Virus record (IMG/VR): IMGVR_UViG_3300042934_001067
Coordinates: 62,001 to 126,000 of that record
Length of the DNA: 64,000 bases
Origin: a virus
Reading direction: 5' to 3' (one strand)
Both the position numbers and the translations under genes were made by a program. Positions 46,902 to 55,354 of the stretch are shown piece by piece. The first letter of the stretch is position 1. Every line of letters begins with the position of its first letter. The notes under the pieces were generated by a model, which saw only the letters and a program-made list of their open reading frames with translations, was not told where the DNA came from and searched no databases.

Positions 46902-49100
46902 TCAGCGGCGATATCCGGTCCTTGTGCGGCCGAGTCCCTGTTCCCATCCGGGGCGGCCGGTGCGGGTGCGGGTGAACTGGCGCAGGGCGTCGAGGCGGCC
47001 CTGGAGGTCGTGGTCTGCGGAGGTCATTTCGGGGCTGTGGGGGCTGGATCCGTGCAGGCCGCCCTGCATGGCGCCCTGGGCGCTGGCGGCGTTGAGCTGT
47101 TCCTTGTAGCCGCTGATCCAGTCGCCGATGAGGGAGTAGGTTGTGATCATGATCGCGTCGGCGATGTCTTTGGTCTGGACCGGTCCGACGGTGGGGTGGT
47201 CGACGCGGTTGACGTTCGGTGGTTTCTGGAGGAACTTCAGCTCCAGCTCGCCGTCCTCGTAGGCAGGGGCGTGGACGAGGCCGAGGTTGATGGCGGCCTT
47301 GAAGGTCTCGGCGTACTTCCAGTTGATCGCGTTGGTTGCGGTGCGCTCGAAGATGGTGACGCGTTTGGCCATGCGGGCCCGGGCGACGCGCTTGGTGAGG
47401 GACTGGATGCTGGAGACCGAGTTGTACTGGTCGAAGGTGAATTCCTCGGGCTGGTAGACGCTGATGATCTCGTCCCAGATCCAGTTCTCGACTTCCTCGT
47501 AGTCGATGGTGTGATTGTCGAACGCGGCCGGGTCAAAGTGGTGGATCTTGTCGAAGACGGCGTGGGGGCGGCCGTCGTCGTCGGTCTCGGTGTGGCCGAC
47601 GGCGATGCCGAAGCGGCAGTTCACGGAGCTGGGGTCGGCGTGGCCCTTGTAGACGTAGGCGAGGATGCCGCGCTCGGTGGGGACGATGAGGGGGCTGCCG
47701 TAGCGCTCGGGGCGGGCGTACCAGGGGGAGAAGACGGCTTCGACCTTGGCGGGATCGAGGTAGGCGTCGAGGACGGTGGCCCACTGGGCGCGGCGTTCGA
47801 CCTTGAAGGTGTCAGGGTCGGCCTTCTCCAGTTTGCGCATTTCTTCGTCGTAGGTCTGGATGGCGCCCTTGAGGACGCGGAAGCCGGGAAGGGGGGTGTT
47901 CTCGTACTCGGCGTTGTCTCCCTGGAAGCCTTCAGGGAAGAGGGGCAGTTCGTGGGCGATCTGCCAGTCGAGGTAGATGTCCCAGCTGGGGAGCTGGATC
48001 ATCATGACGGCGGGGTAGGTGGGGGTGCCGTCGTCCTCGTACTGGGTGGCGCGCAGCCAGTTCTCGTAGAACTTGCCGCTCATCTCCCAGGGGGAGCTGG
48101 GTTCGACGATGAAGCCGTCGCGGCCGAACTGGTCGAGGGAGGGTGTGGAGGCGTCGTAGACCTCGCCTGCGGAGCGGTTGGCGCCCGCGTTGACGACGTG
48201 GGCCATCTCGTCGAAGCCGATGATGAAGGAGGCGGGGCCTCGTCCGGCCATGACGGTGGACTCCTTCGGGAGGATCTCGAAGGTGGCCATGTCCATGGCG
48301 GTCTTGATGCCCTTCTTGCGCATCTCCTCCATGCGGACGAAGTCGTGGGGGGCGTAGACGGAGAGCTTCTCGCCGAGCGAGCTGGCGATGTAGGGGGCGA
48401 AGCAGGGGGCGCCGGTGACGACGTTGACGAAGTCGCGCCAGAGGTTCTGCTTGGCCTGGTCGCGCTTGCCCGCGAAGATCAGGGCGGCGAGCTTCTTGTC
48501 ACGGTCGACGCCGTAATGCTCCTGGGGGTCGCCCTTGGCCATGTAGCACCACAGGACGTACGCCATGGCCAGGGCGCTGATGTGGCCCTTCCCAGCGCGG
48601 CGGCCCATGACCAGGAGGATCTCTTTGAACCAGCGGTAGCCGAGCGCCTTGCAGGCGCGCATGCGGCCGAGGATGTCCGGGGTGCCGGACAGGGGCATCT
48701 TGGGGGCGTCCTCGTTGCCTTCGAGCAGGACCTGCTGGGCCAGCTCGTCGAGGGCGTCGGTCATGATGTCGTCGACCTCGGCCGCCAGGGCCGCTTCTGG
48801 GTCTTCGGTCTCGGCGAGGGCGGCGGCGCGGGCGGCACGCTGCTCGTTGGCGCTCTTGGCGGTGCGGTATGCCTCGTCCCACTCGGCGACGACACGGTAG
48901 TCGTACTCGGTGAACAGGTCCTCGCGGAGAAAAAAGCATTTCAGAAGGGTTGCCTGCCGGGGGTACAGGTTGGGCCTGCTCAGGTACCTCGGTGAGACGA
49001 CGAAGGTGATCGGGTCGGGGACGTCGAGCCCCAGGTACAGGTGGTGAATCGCCAGGGGGTCGAATCCTGCCAGCGGCGATGTGTCTTCCGGCGTGCTCAT
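46902..49100 (-). CDS. terL: Phage terminase large subunit
   Basis: 732 residues. The ATPase domain has a Walker A-like GRRAGKG (166-172) and a Walker B-like FIIGFDEMA (292-300), followed by a nuclease-like half with VGHTETDDDG, FDKIHHFD and a C-terminal TKDIADAIMITTY acidic-helix motif. This is the motor-nuclease that packages phage DNA into capsids. ATG with GAGGAGGGC. Portal and capsid genes, normally nearby, are absent within the window; effector fusions follow instead. Confidence 0.88.
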   Translation of the reverse strand: MSTPEDTSPLAGFDPLAIHHLYLGLDVPDPITFVVSPRYLSRPNLYPRQATLLKCFFLREDLFTEYDYRVVAEWDEAYRTAKSANEQRAARAAALAETEDPEAALAAEVDDIMTDALDELAQQVLLEGNEDAPKMPLSGTPDILGRMRACKALGYRWFKEILLVMGRRAGKGHISALAMAYVLWCYMAKGDPQEHYGVDRDKKLAALIFAGKRDQAKQNLWRDFVNVVTGAPCFAPYIASSLGEKLSVYAPHDFVRMEEMRKKGIKTAMDMATFEILPKESTVMAGRGPASFIIGFDEMAHVVNAGANRSAGEVYDASTPSLDQFGRDGFIVEPSSPWEMSGKFYENWLRATQYEDDGTPTYPAVMMIQLPSWDIYLDWQIAHELPLFPEGFQGDNAEYENTPLPGFRVLKGAIQTYDEEMRKLEKADPDTFKVERRAQWATVLDAYLDPAKVEAVFSPWYARPERYGSPLIVPTERGILAYVYKGHADPSSVNCRFGIAVGHTETDDDGRPHAVFDKIHHFDPAAFDNHTIDYEEVENWIWDEIISVYQPEEFTFDQYNSVSSIQSLTKRVARARMAKRVTIFERTATNAINWKYAETFKAAINLGLVHAPAYEDGELELKFLQKPPNVNRVDHPTVGPVQTKDIADAIMITTYSLIGDWISGYKEQLNAASAQGAMQGGLHGSSPHSPEMTSADHDLQGRLDALRQFTRTRTGRPGWEQGLGRTRTGYRR

Positions 49101-49159
49101 GAAGGCGCCCTCCTCGCCTCTTGAGGCGGGGAGGGCGCGTGGGGACAGCGGTCCGACCG

Positions 49160-49441
49160 CTACTCCCCCTTCAGGTTTTCGATGCTTTTCTGGTGTCTAG
49201 GGCAGTCCTTGAGGTGCTCCAGGAGGACGGCGGTCCGCACGGCCGGGTAGGCGGTGCGGTACTCGCCGCCGCAGCACAGGGTCTTGCCGACCGTGCGGAC
49301 GCCGACGAAGTCGCTGGTGCCGGGGACTACGGCCTCCAGGCTCAGGCGGACCTTGTCGTTGCGCTCGCCGCAGGAGCTGCAGGCCTGCGGGATGACGGTG
49401 ACGGTGATGCTGTCGTCGTCCCAGTCGAGGAGCCGGTTCAT
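49160..49441 (-). CDS. Zinc-binding hypothetical protein
   Basis: 93 residues, ATG with ACAGGAG. CSSCGERNDKV and LCCGGEYRTAYP, CPRHQKS supply Cys/His ligands for one zinc site. Coupled to the preceding 44-residue gene (ATGA). Probably a small adaptor in the terminase-linked cluster. Confidence 0.72.
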   Translation of the reverse strand: MNRLLDWDDDSITVTVIPQACSSCGERNDKVRLSLEAVVPGTSDFVGVRTVGKTLCCGGEYRTAYPAVRTAVLLEHLKDCPRHQKSIENLKGE

Positions 49442-49572
49442 CGGCCGCTCCTGTCGGGGTCGAGTTGCTCGTACCAGCGCCAGAGCTGGGCGGTGGAGTA
49501 CTCCCGGTGCCAGTCGGGATTTTCGAAGCCGATGGTGAGCTGGCGGACGAGGAAGGCGCGCAGGAAGCTCAT
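49438..49572 (-). CDS. 44-residue hypothetical protein
   Basis: MSFLRAFLVRQLTIGFENPD..., ending DPDRSGR. Start overlaps the previous gene's stop by one base (TGATG) and its stop overlaps the next ATG (ATGA), so it is locked in a coupled chain. Helical with several Trp/Tyr. Function unknown. Confidence 0.6.
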   Translation of the reverse strand: MSFLRAFLVRQLTIGFENPDWHREYSTAQLWRWYEQLDPDRSGR

Positions 49573-50048
49573 CAGTGCGGGTGTCCTCCGCGCGTGGCCT
49601 CCCCGGATGCGATGACGCCCTGGGTGCCGATGTCCGCGACGTCGTGGGTCACCTCGAAGACCTTCTGGTCGTGGTCGAAGGCCTTCTTCTCCACGCGTCC
49701 GGCGATTTCGATCTTCGGGCTGAGCTTGCCTTCGATGATCCTGCCGGTGGCCGTGTCCATGACCGGCTTCCAGCTGACGGTGATGGCGAGTCCGAGCTGG
49801 TTGTGGACGCGCTCCTTCGCCTCGCGCTCGAAGACGTCGATGTCGAAGGCCTTGGCGCTGTACCGGTACAGCATGTCCTCGAAGATGGCCTCCAGCTGGA
49901 GGATCTCCGAGTCAAGGATGTCGCCCTGGGCGGTCTCCTGGCGCTTGTGGACTCCGCCGTACTCGCGGTCGAGGAAGTCGGGGCCCGGCGCGGCCGGGGA
50001 CTGTACGCCCGGCGGCAGGATCAGGCCGGAGGGGTGTTCGGTGGTCAT
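49572..50048 (-). CDS. Hypothetical protein
   Basis: 158 residues, ATG with AAGAGGAG and a CCGCCAAGAGGAG leader. An acidic helical region (LDSEILQLEAIFEDMLYRYSAKAFDIDVFEREAKERV) precedes a beta-rich part (ITVSWKPVMDTATGRIIEGKLSPKIEIAG). Resembles small phage proteins near terminase; not assigned. Confidence 0.7.
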   Translation of the reverse strand: MTTEHPSGLILPPGVQSPAAPGPDFLDREYGGVHKRQETAQGDILDSEILQLEAIFEDMLYRYSAKAFDIDVFEREAKERVHNQLGLAITVSWKPVMDTATGRIIEGKLSPKIEIAGRVEKKAFDHDQKVFEVTHDVADIGTQGVIASGEATRGGHPH

Positions 50049-50080
50049 GAGGCTCCTCTTGGCGGCAGGAGTGGGCGGGA

Positions 50081-50716
50081 TCAGGGGCGGGCGGAGGGGT
50101 GGTCGTCGTAGCCGCGCGGGCGCATGCGGACGGCGCCGGGCGCGAGCCGGTCGTCGTGGACGATCGGGTAGCCGAACAGCGCGTCGATCGGGGAGGCCAG
50201 GCGCTCCTCGGCGCCGTGCAGCTTCAGCTGGCTCTTGAGGAGGTCCACGGAGTCGGGGTGGACCGCGATCTCTTCGACCGGGTGCACGGTGGTGACGGTG
50301 ATGTCCGGCTCGGTTGCGGGCGGAGTGATGCCGGTGAGGGTGCGCCGGGTGGAGCAGGGCGAGTAGCTCCTGCAGGTGACGCACACGTTGATCTCGTTGG
50401 CACGGTGGAGGTGGAGGACCTCGCGGATGCGGGCCTGGGTCGCCTTGGTCTCCATCTCGACCTGCATGAGGTAGGTGGCGAGGTCGAGGGCCTCTTCGAG
50501 GGCGTCCCGGACGGCGTTGCGGCCGTTGAAGGTCTGCAGCGGGCGGCCGTAGCGCTGGACGCCGAGGTCGCGGCGTTCCTTGATCAGGTCGATCAGGGCG
50601 TCCTGGACGTTCTGCTGGCCCTCGGTGGGCAGGGGCTGGTCGCCGGGGCGCTGGCGGCGCTGCTTCTGCTGGTGGCGGTACTCGCCCAGGCTGCGCGGGG
50701 CAGGTGTGTCGGTCAT
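50081..50716 (-). CDS. MazG-like nucleotide pyrophosphohydrolase-related protein
   Basis: 211 residues. N-terminal ~40-115 carries GVQRYGRPLQTFNGRNAVRD then EEALDLATYLMQVE, the E..EALDLxxYLxQ pattern of phage-encoded MazG-like/phosphoribosyl-ATP pyrophosphohydrolase folds. These hydrolyse nucleotides or signalling nucleotides. The C-terminal half has CVTCRSYSPC and is unassigned. The catalytic set is only partly verifiable by eye. Confidence 0.65.
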   Translation of the reverse strand: MTDTPAPRSLGEYRHQQKQRRQRPGDQPLPTEGQQNVQDALIDLIKERRDLGVQRYGRPLQTFNGRNAVRDALEEALDLATYLMQVEMETKATQARIREVLHLHRANEINVCVTCRSYSPCSTRRTLTGITPPATEPDITVTTVHPVEEIAVHPDSVDLLKSQLKLHGAEERLASPIDALFGYPIVHDDRLAPGAVRMRPRGYDDHPSARP

Positions 50717-50727
50717 GGCGGGCCCCT

Positions 50728-51720
50728 TCAGGCGGCGGCGACGAGGGCGTGGCAGGAGGAGCAGCGTTCGGCTTCGTCTACGACGAGGGCTCCGGCGATG
50801 GACTGGAGCTTGGTGCGGACGGCGCGCTTGGTGGAGTCGTGGGCGAGCTTGGGGTTGTTGGCGGCGTTGCCGATCGCGAGGGCGAGGTCGAGCATGGTCG
50901 GCTCGTCGGTGCGGGAGAGGTCGACGGTGATGTCGGCGAGCGGCCGGACGGGCAGGCCGTGCTCGGCGGCGACGCGGTGCAGGCGGGTGATGCGGTCACC
51001 GCCGATGGAGGTGTTGGCCAGTCGGACCAGGTGCTGGGCGTCGGCGTGAAGGCGGGCGGCGGCGCGCAGGGCTTCGGCCGCGAGGCGTTCGGCGATCTTG
51101 TCGACGGAGATGCCGCGTGCGTCGATCTTCAGGGTGGGGTCGGGGATCTCGATGACCGTGGTGGTGTCCTCGTGGAAGAGGATGGGGCTGACGGTCGGCG
51201 CCAGGTTCTGCTTGCGGTTCTGGCCGAAGCGCAGGCCGCCCCGGATGCCGTCTTCGACGTCGTGGCCGAGGATGTCCAGGCGGAGGTCGTCGGCGGTGAC
51301 CCAGCACTCGGGGACGGTGGCGCTGGCGGGGAAGATCCGCTGGGCGATTCGGACGAACTCGTCGGCTTCGACGCGGGGCTTGGTGGGCTTGCGGACGTCG
51401 GTGATGCCGAGGTCGTTGTAGGTGATGGTGATCTCACCCTCGGCGTGGTCCATGCGGGCGTTCATCACGAAGTGCTGCTCGGCCGGGGTGATCCGGCGGA
51501 AGTACGCGGTGGGGATCTGGTAGAAGGCGCACAGCCGGGCGCTGGCCTGCTCGTCCAGGGTGATCTCGTGGTCGCCGAGGATCAGGACGGGCTCCTGCTG
51601 CGGGGCGCGGGCGTAGTCGGCGCTCGGGACGCAGGCGTCGGAGGTCCATTCGCGGTCGTGGTGCTTCCAGGCGACGGCGACGTCGGCGAGGGTGGTCCTG
51701 GGGAGTTCGCGCAGGTGCAT
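50728..51720 (-). CDS. Phage/plasmid DUF932-like protein
   Basis: 330 residues. Segments such as LDEQASARLCAFYQIPTAYFRRITPAEQHFVMNARM, ITITYNDLG and the long helical C-terminus recall DUF932-like phage proteins, which occur near replication genes. A C-terminal CSSCHALV is a possible zinc or anchoring element. ATG with the CCGCCAGAGGAG leader. Identity is tentative. Confidence 0.5.
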   Translation of the reverse strand: MHLRELPRTTLADVAVAWKHHDREWTSDACVPSADYARAPQQEPVLILGDHEITLDEQASARLCAFYQIPTAYFRRITPAEQHFVMNARMDHAEGEITITYNDLGITDVRKPTKPRVEADEFVRIAQRIFPASATVPECWVTADDLRLDILGHDVEDGIRGGLRFGQNRKQNLAPTVSPILFHEDTTTVIEIPDPTLKIDARGISVDKIAERLAAEALRAAARLHADAQHLVRLANTSIGGDRITRLHRVAAEHGLPVRPLADITVDLSRTDEPTMLDLALAIGNAANNPKLAHDSTKRAVRTKLQSIAGALVVDEAERCSSCHALVAAA

Positions 51721-51783
51721 GGCGGTGGTGTTCTCCTCTGGCGGTAAGGAGTGGTGGTGGTCCGGCTGGCGGTCCGGAGGAAT

Positions 51784-52431
51784 TTAAATGTTGTTCTGCT
51801 GTGCGTTCTTCGAGAGGGCGGCGAGAACGGGGCTGGCGTCGAGGGCTGCGGCGAAGTCTTTCCGTCGGTCGACGGGGATGAATCCGATGGCGATCCGCAT
51901 GTATTCCATGAGGGCGTCGCGCCAGACGTTGGCGTCCACTCCCCCGTTGACGGTGGTGTCGATTTTATGCTTGAGGTCGATGGCCTTCATCAGGGTCGCG
52001 GCGTCGACCTTGATGGTGCCCTTCTGGATGCCGTCGAAGCCCTGCAGTACAACCATATCCAGGGCGGAGAGGTGGTCGGCGACACGGCCGCCGTATTTTT
52101 CGATCTCGTCGCCGAGTTGTTCGGCCCGGCGGTCGAGGATGGCGGTCTGGGCGCGGACTTCGAGGGGCAGGTGGCGGTCGGTGTGGCCGCGCAGTGCCTT
52201 CTCGGAGGGGTGGCCCATGGGGCCTTCCTCCATGTCGGCGAGCCATTCGAGGATGGTCGGCCGGGTGTAGCCCTCGATGATCCAGGCGTCGATCTTGGCG
52301 CGGTGGGGGGACTGGCAGACGCGGCAGCGGGCGCCGGTCTTGGCGGGGACCGTGCGGTCTCCGATCTTGACCAGGACCATGCTGGCGGGGCCTGCGTCCG
52401 GGTCGGCGAGGGCGGGGAGGTTGTCGCTCAC
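51784..52431 (-). CDS. DNA-binding hypothetical protein, possible small terminase
   Basis: 215 residues, GTG start in an ATGA/GTGA-type overlap. CRVCQSPHRAKIDAWIIEGYT, ILEWLADMEEGP and SEKALRGHTDRHLP make a zinc/HTH-like N-terminal unit often seen in small terminase-like or Hin-type phage proteins. The C-terminal half is a long helical segment (DHLSALDMVVLQGFDGIQKGTIKVDAATLMKAIDLKHKI), as in oligomerising small terminases. Suggestive only. Confidence 0.45.
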   Translation of the reverse strand: MSDNLPALADPDAGPASMVLVKIGDRTVPAKTGARCRVCQSPHRAKIDAWIIEGYTRPTILEWLADMEEGPMGHPSEKALRGHTDRHLPLEVRAQTAILDRRAEQLGDEIEKYGGRVADHLSALDMVVLQGFDGIQKGTIKVDAATLMKAIDLKHKIDTTVNGGVDANVWRDALMEYMRIAIGFIPVDRRKDFAAALDASPVLAALSKNAQQNNI

Positions 52432-52721
52432 TCGTCGGCCTTCAGGGGGATGCGGTGCTGGGGCCGGGCGGCGCCCTCGGTGGCGTTGAGGTGCGGGTAC
52501 CGGCGGTTGATGCTGCGGTGGAAGCTGCCCTTGCGGACGGCGCCGTCGGGGGTGCCGCCGGGGACGAAGACCTCGCGCTTGAGCCGGTTCTGCAGCTTGT
52601 ACTGCGTGAGGATCAGCGACTTGGCCTCGGGGTCGGGCTGGTCCAGGAAGCTCTGGCGCAGGAGTGCGTCGGCCTGGGCCTCCAGCTCGGGGTCGACGCC
52701 GTGGCGTACGCGGTTGCTCAT
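52428..52721 (-). CDS. Small hypothetical protein
   Basis: 97 residues, ATG overlapping the sigma-like gene's stop. Acidic N-terminal helix (DPELEAQADALLRQSFLDQPD), then basic part (YKLQNRLKREVFV) and HRIPLKADE end. No named family. Coupled to both neighbours. Confidence 0.68.
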   Translation of the reverse strand: MSNRVRHGVDPELEAQADALLRQSFLDQPDPEAKSLILTQYKLQNRLKREVFVPGGTPDGAVRKGSFHRSINRRYPHLNATEGAARPQHRIPLKADE

Positions 52722-53104
52722 GCGGCCACCGCCTCGTCCTCGCGGTCGCCGATGCCGGGGATCACACCGGTCTCGATGAGCTGGTTGAGGCGGACCAGGC
52801 CCTGGGTGGCGTAGGAGGCGACGGGGTTGTCCTCGGAGACGCCCATGATGCGGGCGACTTCCCGTTCGGGCTTGTTCTCGATGAGGAACAGCTGAATGGC
52901 TTCGCGCTGGCGCGGGGAAAGGAGGTGCTTTCCGTTGGCGCCGCGTCCGTTCACTGCGGTTTCGTAGAGGCGGACGATGTCGTGGATGCAGTACTCGGAC
53001 CGGTCCGGGCCAGTTATGGTGTCCTTGCCCTCGATTTCGTAGAGGGCGTTCCATGCCTGGAGGTTCCGGAACAGTTCCCGGAGCAGGCGTACGGGAATTG
53101 TCAC
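52718..53104 (-). CDS. Sigma-70 region 4-like protein
   Basis: 128 residues. C-terminal HTH: LSPRQREAIQLFLIENKPEREVARIMGVSEDNPVASY, then TQGLVRLNQLIE, close to sigma region 4 (hydrophobic-turn-helix before VASY...GLVRL). Region 2 is not evident, so it is either a truncated phage sigma or a regulator that binds promoters like one. It could act on the palindromic or late promoters. Start is GTG directly after a CCCGCC leader. Confidence 0.7.
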   Translation of the reverse strand: MTIPVRLLRELFRNLQAWNALYEIEGKDTITGPDRSEYCIHDIVRLYETAVNGRGANGKHLLSPRQREAIQLFLIENKPEREVARIMGVSEDNPVASYATQGLVRLNQLIETGVIPGIGDREDEAVAA

Positions 53105-53249
53105 AGGCGGGTTCCTTTGCTGACGCGTGGCGGTCGCGCCTTACCTGGTGCTCATGTGGCGGCAGTGCACCTGGAATTTCTGTCAGCATAGGTGTGGTCC
53201 CGCCTGCAACTCCAACTTTTCGTCGCAGGAACTTCGGTGCGGGACAGGA

Positions 53250-53954
53250 TCAGGCGGTCAGCGAGTCCTTCAGGCGCTGCCCCAGCAGCTCCATGCCGGA
53301 CACCAGGTGGTCGGCGGCGCGGGAGACCTCGGCGAGGTAGATGGCCCAGTAGCGGTCCTGTGCGGAGTACTGGCGGCCTCGCTGGGTGCGTTCCTCGACC
53401 GTCATGCGGCCGGTGGGGGTGACGAATCCGGTGGCCATGGCCTCCTCCCAGCGCCCCTTGGCCAGCATGGAGGGCAGGCGGTGCGCCAGGTCGGCCTGGC
53501 GGCGCCACTCCAGCAGCCCCATGGTGATGCGGAGCAGGAAGTCGTCCTTCTCACGGCCGGTCAGCTTGGAGTAGTCCTCGGCGTAGGCGCCGGACGGCAG
53601 TCGCTTCCACAGCGGCCAGCCGAAGGCGTCGGTCGCGATCTCGCCGGTTTTCAGGTTGACGATCGGCTCGCGGGCGATGGCCCAGATGTCGTTGAGGATG
53701 AGGAAGATGCCGGGGAACTCGCGGTGGATGACGCCGTTGGCCTCGGCGACGATCCCGGCGATCTCGGCTTCGTCGCCTGGGCGCCACTCGCGGCGCATCC
53801 GGGAGAAGTTCGGGGTGTTGACGCGGGCCCGGTCCGGGGCGATGTCGGGGGCGAGTAGCTGGTCGGCCTCGCGGGAGACCTCGTCGATGACACGCTTGGC
53901 CTGCTCAGCCAGTCTGGTGTCGTCGATGAGGCCGCTGTCGTTGATGTCGCTCAT
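53250..53954 (-). CDS. Hypothetical protein
   Basis: 234 residues. Acidic N-terminus, then FPGIFLILNDIWAIAREPIVNLKTGEI and FGWPLWKRLPSGAYAEDY, followed by a helical C-terminal half rich in Arg and Ala. Possibly nucleic-acid binding; no named family. ATG overlaps the stop of the preceding small gene (ATGA). Confidence 0.72.
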   Translation of the reverse strand: MSDINDSGLIDDTRLAEQAKRVIDEVSREADQLLAPDIAPDRARVNTPNFSRMRREWRPGDEAEIAGIVAEANGVIHREFPGIFLILNDIWAIAREPIVNLKTGEIATDAFGWPLWKRLPSGAYAEDYSKLTGREKDDFLLRITMGLLEWRRQADLAHRLPSMLAKGRWEEAMATGFVTPTGRMTVEERTQRGRQYSAQDRYWAIYLAEVSRAADHLVSGMELLGQRLKDSLTA

Positions 53955-54091
53955 GCCTGTTCCTCGTCCGGCGGTGGGCAGTTCTCGTCGCAGTGGGGGT
54001 CCGGCTCGCCGTCCTCGGTCTCGGGATGGCGGCGGCGGCCGGAGAAGCAGTCCCAGCAGCAGTCCATGCCGTGGGCGTGCCGAGGGGTCAC
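53951..54091 (-). CDS. Small cysteine-rich protein
   Basis: 46 residues, GTG start overlapping the RuvC-like gene's stop (GTGA). MDCCWDCFSGRRRHP followed by acidic PHCDENCPPPDEEQA: five Cys and two His, likely one zinc or disulfide-rich fold. Coupled at both ends, so it is translated with its neighbours. Unknown function. Confidence 0.65.
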   Translation of the reverse strand: MTPRHAHGMDCCWDCFSGRRRHPETEDGEPDPHCDENCPPPDEEQA

Positions 54092-54846
54092 GCTGCGGCG
54101 GACAGCGGCATGACGGCGGCCTGGGCCTGTCGCTCCTTTTCGTCGAGGAGCCAGGCGAGGGCGAGCATGCAGGCGTCGCGGATGTGCTCGTTCCAGGGCA
54201 TGTTCTTGCCCTGGTCCTTGGGCGGGGTCAGGTAGGCCTCGACCATCTCCTTGACGTGGGCCTTCTTGACCGGGTTCTGCTTGGTTCCGGCGCGGCCGAT
54301 GAGGAGCTTCTTGGCGTGGCGGTTGTCGACCATGACGGCCCGGCCGCCGGTGGCCCGGTGGACCTCGCGTCCGGCGAGCAGGATGGACTCGACGCGCTGG
54401 CCGTGGACTGGCGGGCGCTCGTAGAGAACAGCGTCGGCCGAGGAGGCGTAGCCCCGGCGATGCTGCAGGACGCTGCCGTAGACGTACTCGGCGCGGGCGT
54501 AGTTGCCGTCGGTGGAGGGGATGTCCAGGACCTCGGCGGGCGGCCGGATCATCGCGGTGGACAGCAGGTGCAGGCCCAGCTCGTTGGACTTGAGCAGGAC
54601 GACGCCGGTGTTGGCCAGGGACTGGTCGAATGCCTGGACGGTGGCGTGGGCGAACTGGTCGAGCGTCGGCGGCTGGAACGGCTTGTGGCGGATCGCGGTG
54701 TCCAGGCCGGGGATGGAGGGCTGGGCGGTCTTCATGAGGGCTCCGTTGGCGGTCGGAGGGGCGGGGTCGACGAGGCGGTCGCCGACGTAGATGTCCCGAT
54801 TGGCGGTGTCGAGACCGACGTGTTCGAGCAGGCTGCGGATGGTCAT
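54088..54846 (-). CDS. RuvC-like Holliday junction resolvase
   Basis: 252 residues from the first ATG; a better RBS (CGCCAACGGAG) precedes an in-frame ATG at 54735, so the real protein may be 215 residues. RuvC/RNase H-fold acidic residues: D74 in AFDQSLANTG, E143 in LYERPPVHG, and H221/D224 in NEHIRDACMLALAW. These cut four-way junctions. A second resolvase of another fold lies at 56656, suggesting two junction-processing steps. A tiny frame links it to the upstream gene. Confidence 0.8.
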   Translation of the reverse strand: MTIRSLLEHVGLDTANRDIYVGDRLVDPAPPTANGALMKTAQPSIPGLDTAIRHKPFQPPTLDQFAHATVQAFDQSLANTGVVLLKSNELGLHLLSTAMIRPPAEVLDIPSTDGNYARAEYVYGSVLQHRRGYASSADAVLYERPPVHGQRVESILLAGREVHRATGGRAVMVDNRHAKKLLIGRAGTKQNPVKKAHVKEMVEAYLTPPKDQGKNMPWNEHIRDACMLALAWLLDEKERQAQAAVMPLSAAA

Positions 54847-54863
54847 CTGTCGCGCTTGCTCAT
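54843..54863 (-). other. Six-codon linking ORF
   Basis: Reads MSKRDR then TGA. Its ATG overlaps the previous stop and its stop overlaps the next ATG (ATGA at each end). Too small to be functional itself; may pass ribosomes along by reinitiation. Confidence 0.4.
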
Positions 54864-55354
54864 GCGCTGGGGTCCTCCAGGACGGGCTGGGGGCGGCCGA
54901 CGAGGAAGACGCGGACGCCGTCGCAGTGGTAGGTGCGGGTGTCGTGGGTGAGGTCGTGCGGCATGTGCGGGCGGGGCATCGAACAGGTCATGTCGCCGTC
55001 GAGGGTCTCGGGGGTCGGCATGGCCTCGACCTCGGCCTCGTAGGCACGGCAGATGCCGTAGTTCCTGCCGCGCTGGCGGATGATCCACCAGCCCTTGGTG
55101 ACGCTGAGGCTGATCGTGCCTGCGGTGAGCAGGTCTTCCAGCTCGGGCAGGAGCATGGGGTAGAGGGTGCCGGTCCTCTCGTCGCGCCAGATGACGCGGC
55201 AGGAGGAGACGCTGCGCTTGACGTCGTGGATGCGGAGGGTGGCGGCGAAGGGGTTGTTGGGGCGCCACTCTTCGGCGTCGTCCTGGTAGCGGACGAATCC
55301 GAGGAGGTTTCCGGCGGAGCTGAAGGGGGCTGATGCGGGGGTGATGGCAGTCAC
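54860..55354 (-). CDS. Hypothetical protein
   Basis: 164 residues, GTG start in a GTGA overlap with the Cas4-like gene. Beta-rich (RIHDVKRSVSSCRVIWRDE, GTISLSVTKGWWIIRQRG) with GICRAYEAEVEAMP and a C-terminal HDTRTYHCDGVRVFL. Three Cys could bind metal. No family recognised; a partner of the exonuclease-like protein is plausible. Confidence 0.7.
   Translation of the reverse strand: MTAITPASAPFSSAGNLLGFVRYQDDAEEWRPNNPFAATLRIHDVKRSVSSCRVIWRDERTGTLYPMLLPELEDLLTAGTISLSVTKGWWIIRQRGRNYGICRAYEAEVEAMPTPETLDGDMTCSMPRPHMPHDLTHDTRTYHCDGVRVFLVGRPQPVLEDPSA

Noticed and set aside
44456-46975. 839-codon plus-strand frame over the GNAT fusion gene
   Set aside because: Val/Gly/Ala-rich shadow; the opposite strand has clear GNAT, ParB-like, zinc and nucleotidyltransferase motifs.
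47010-48995. 661-codon plus-strand frame over terminase
   Set aside because: Antisense shadow; terminase on the minus strand has Walker motifs and RBS.
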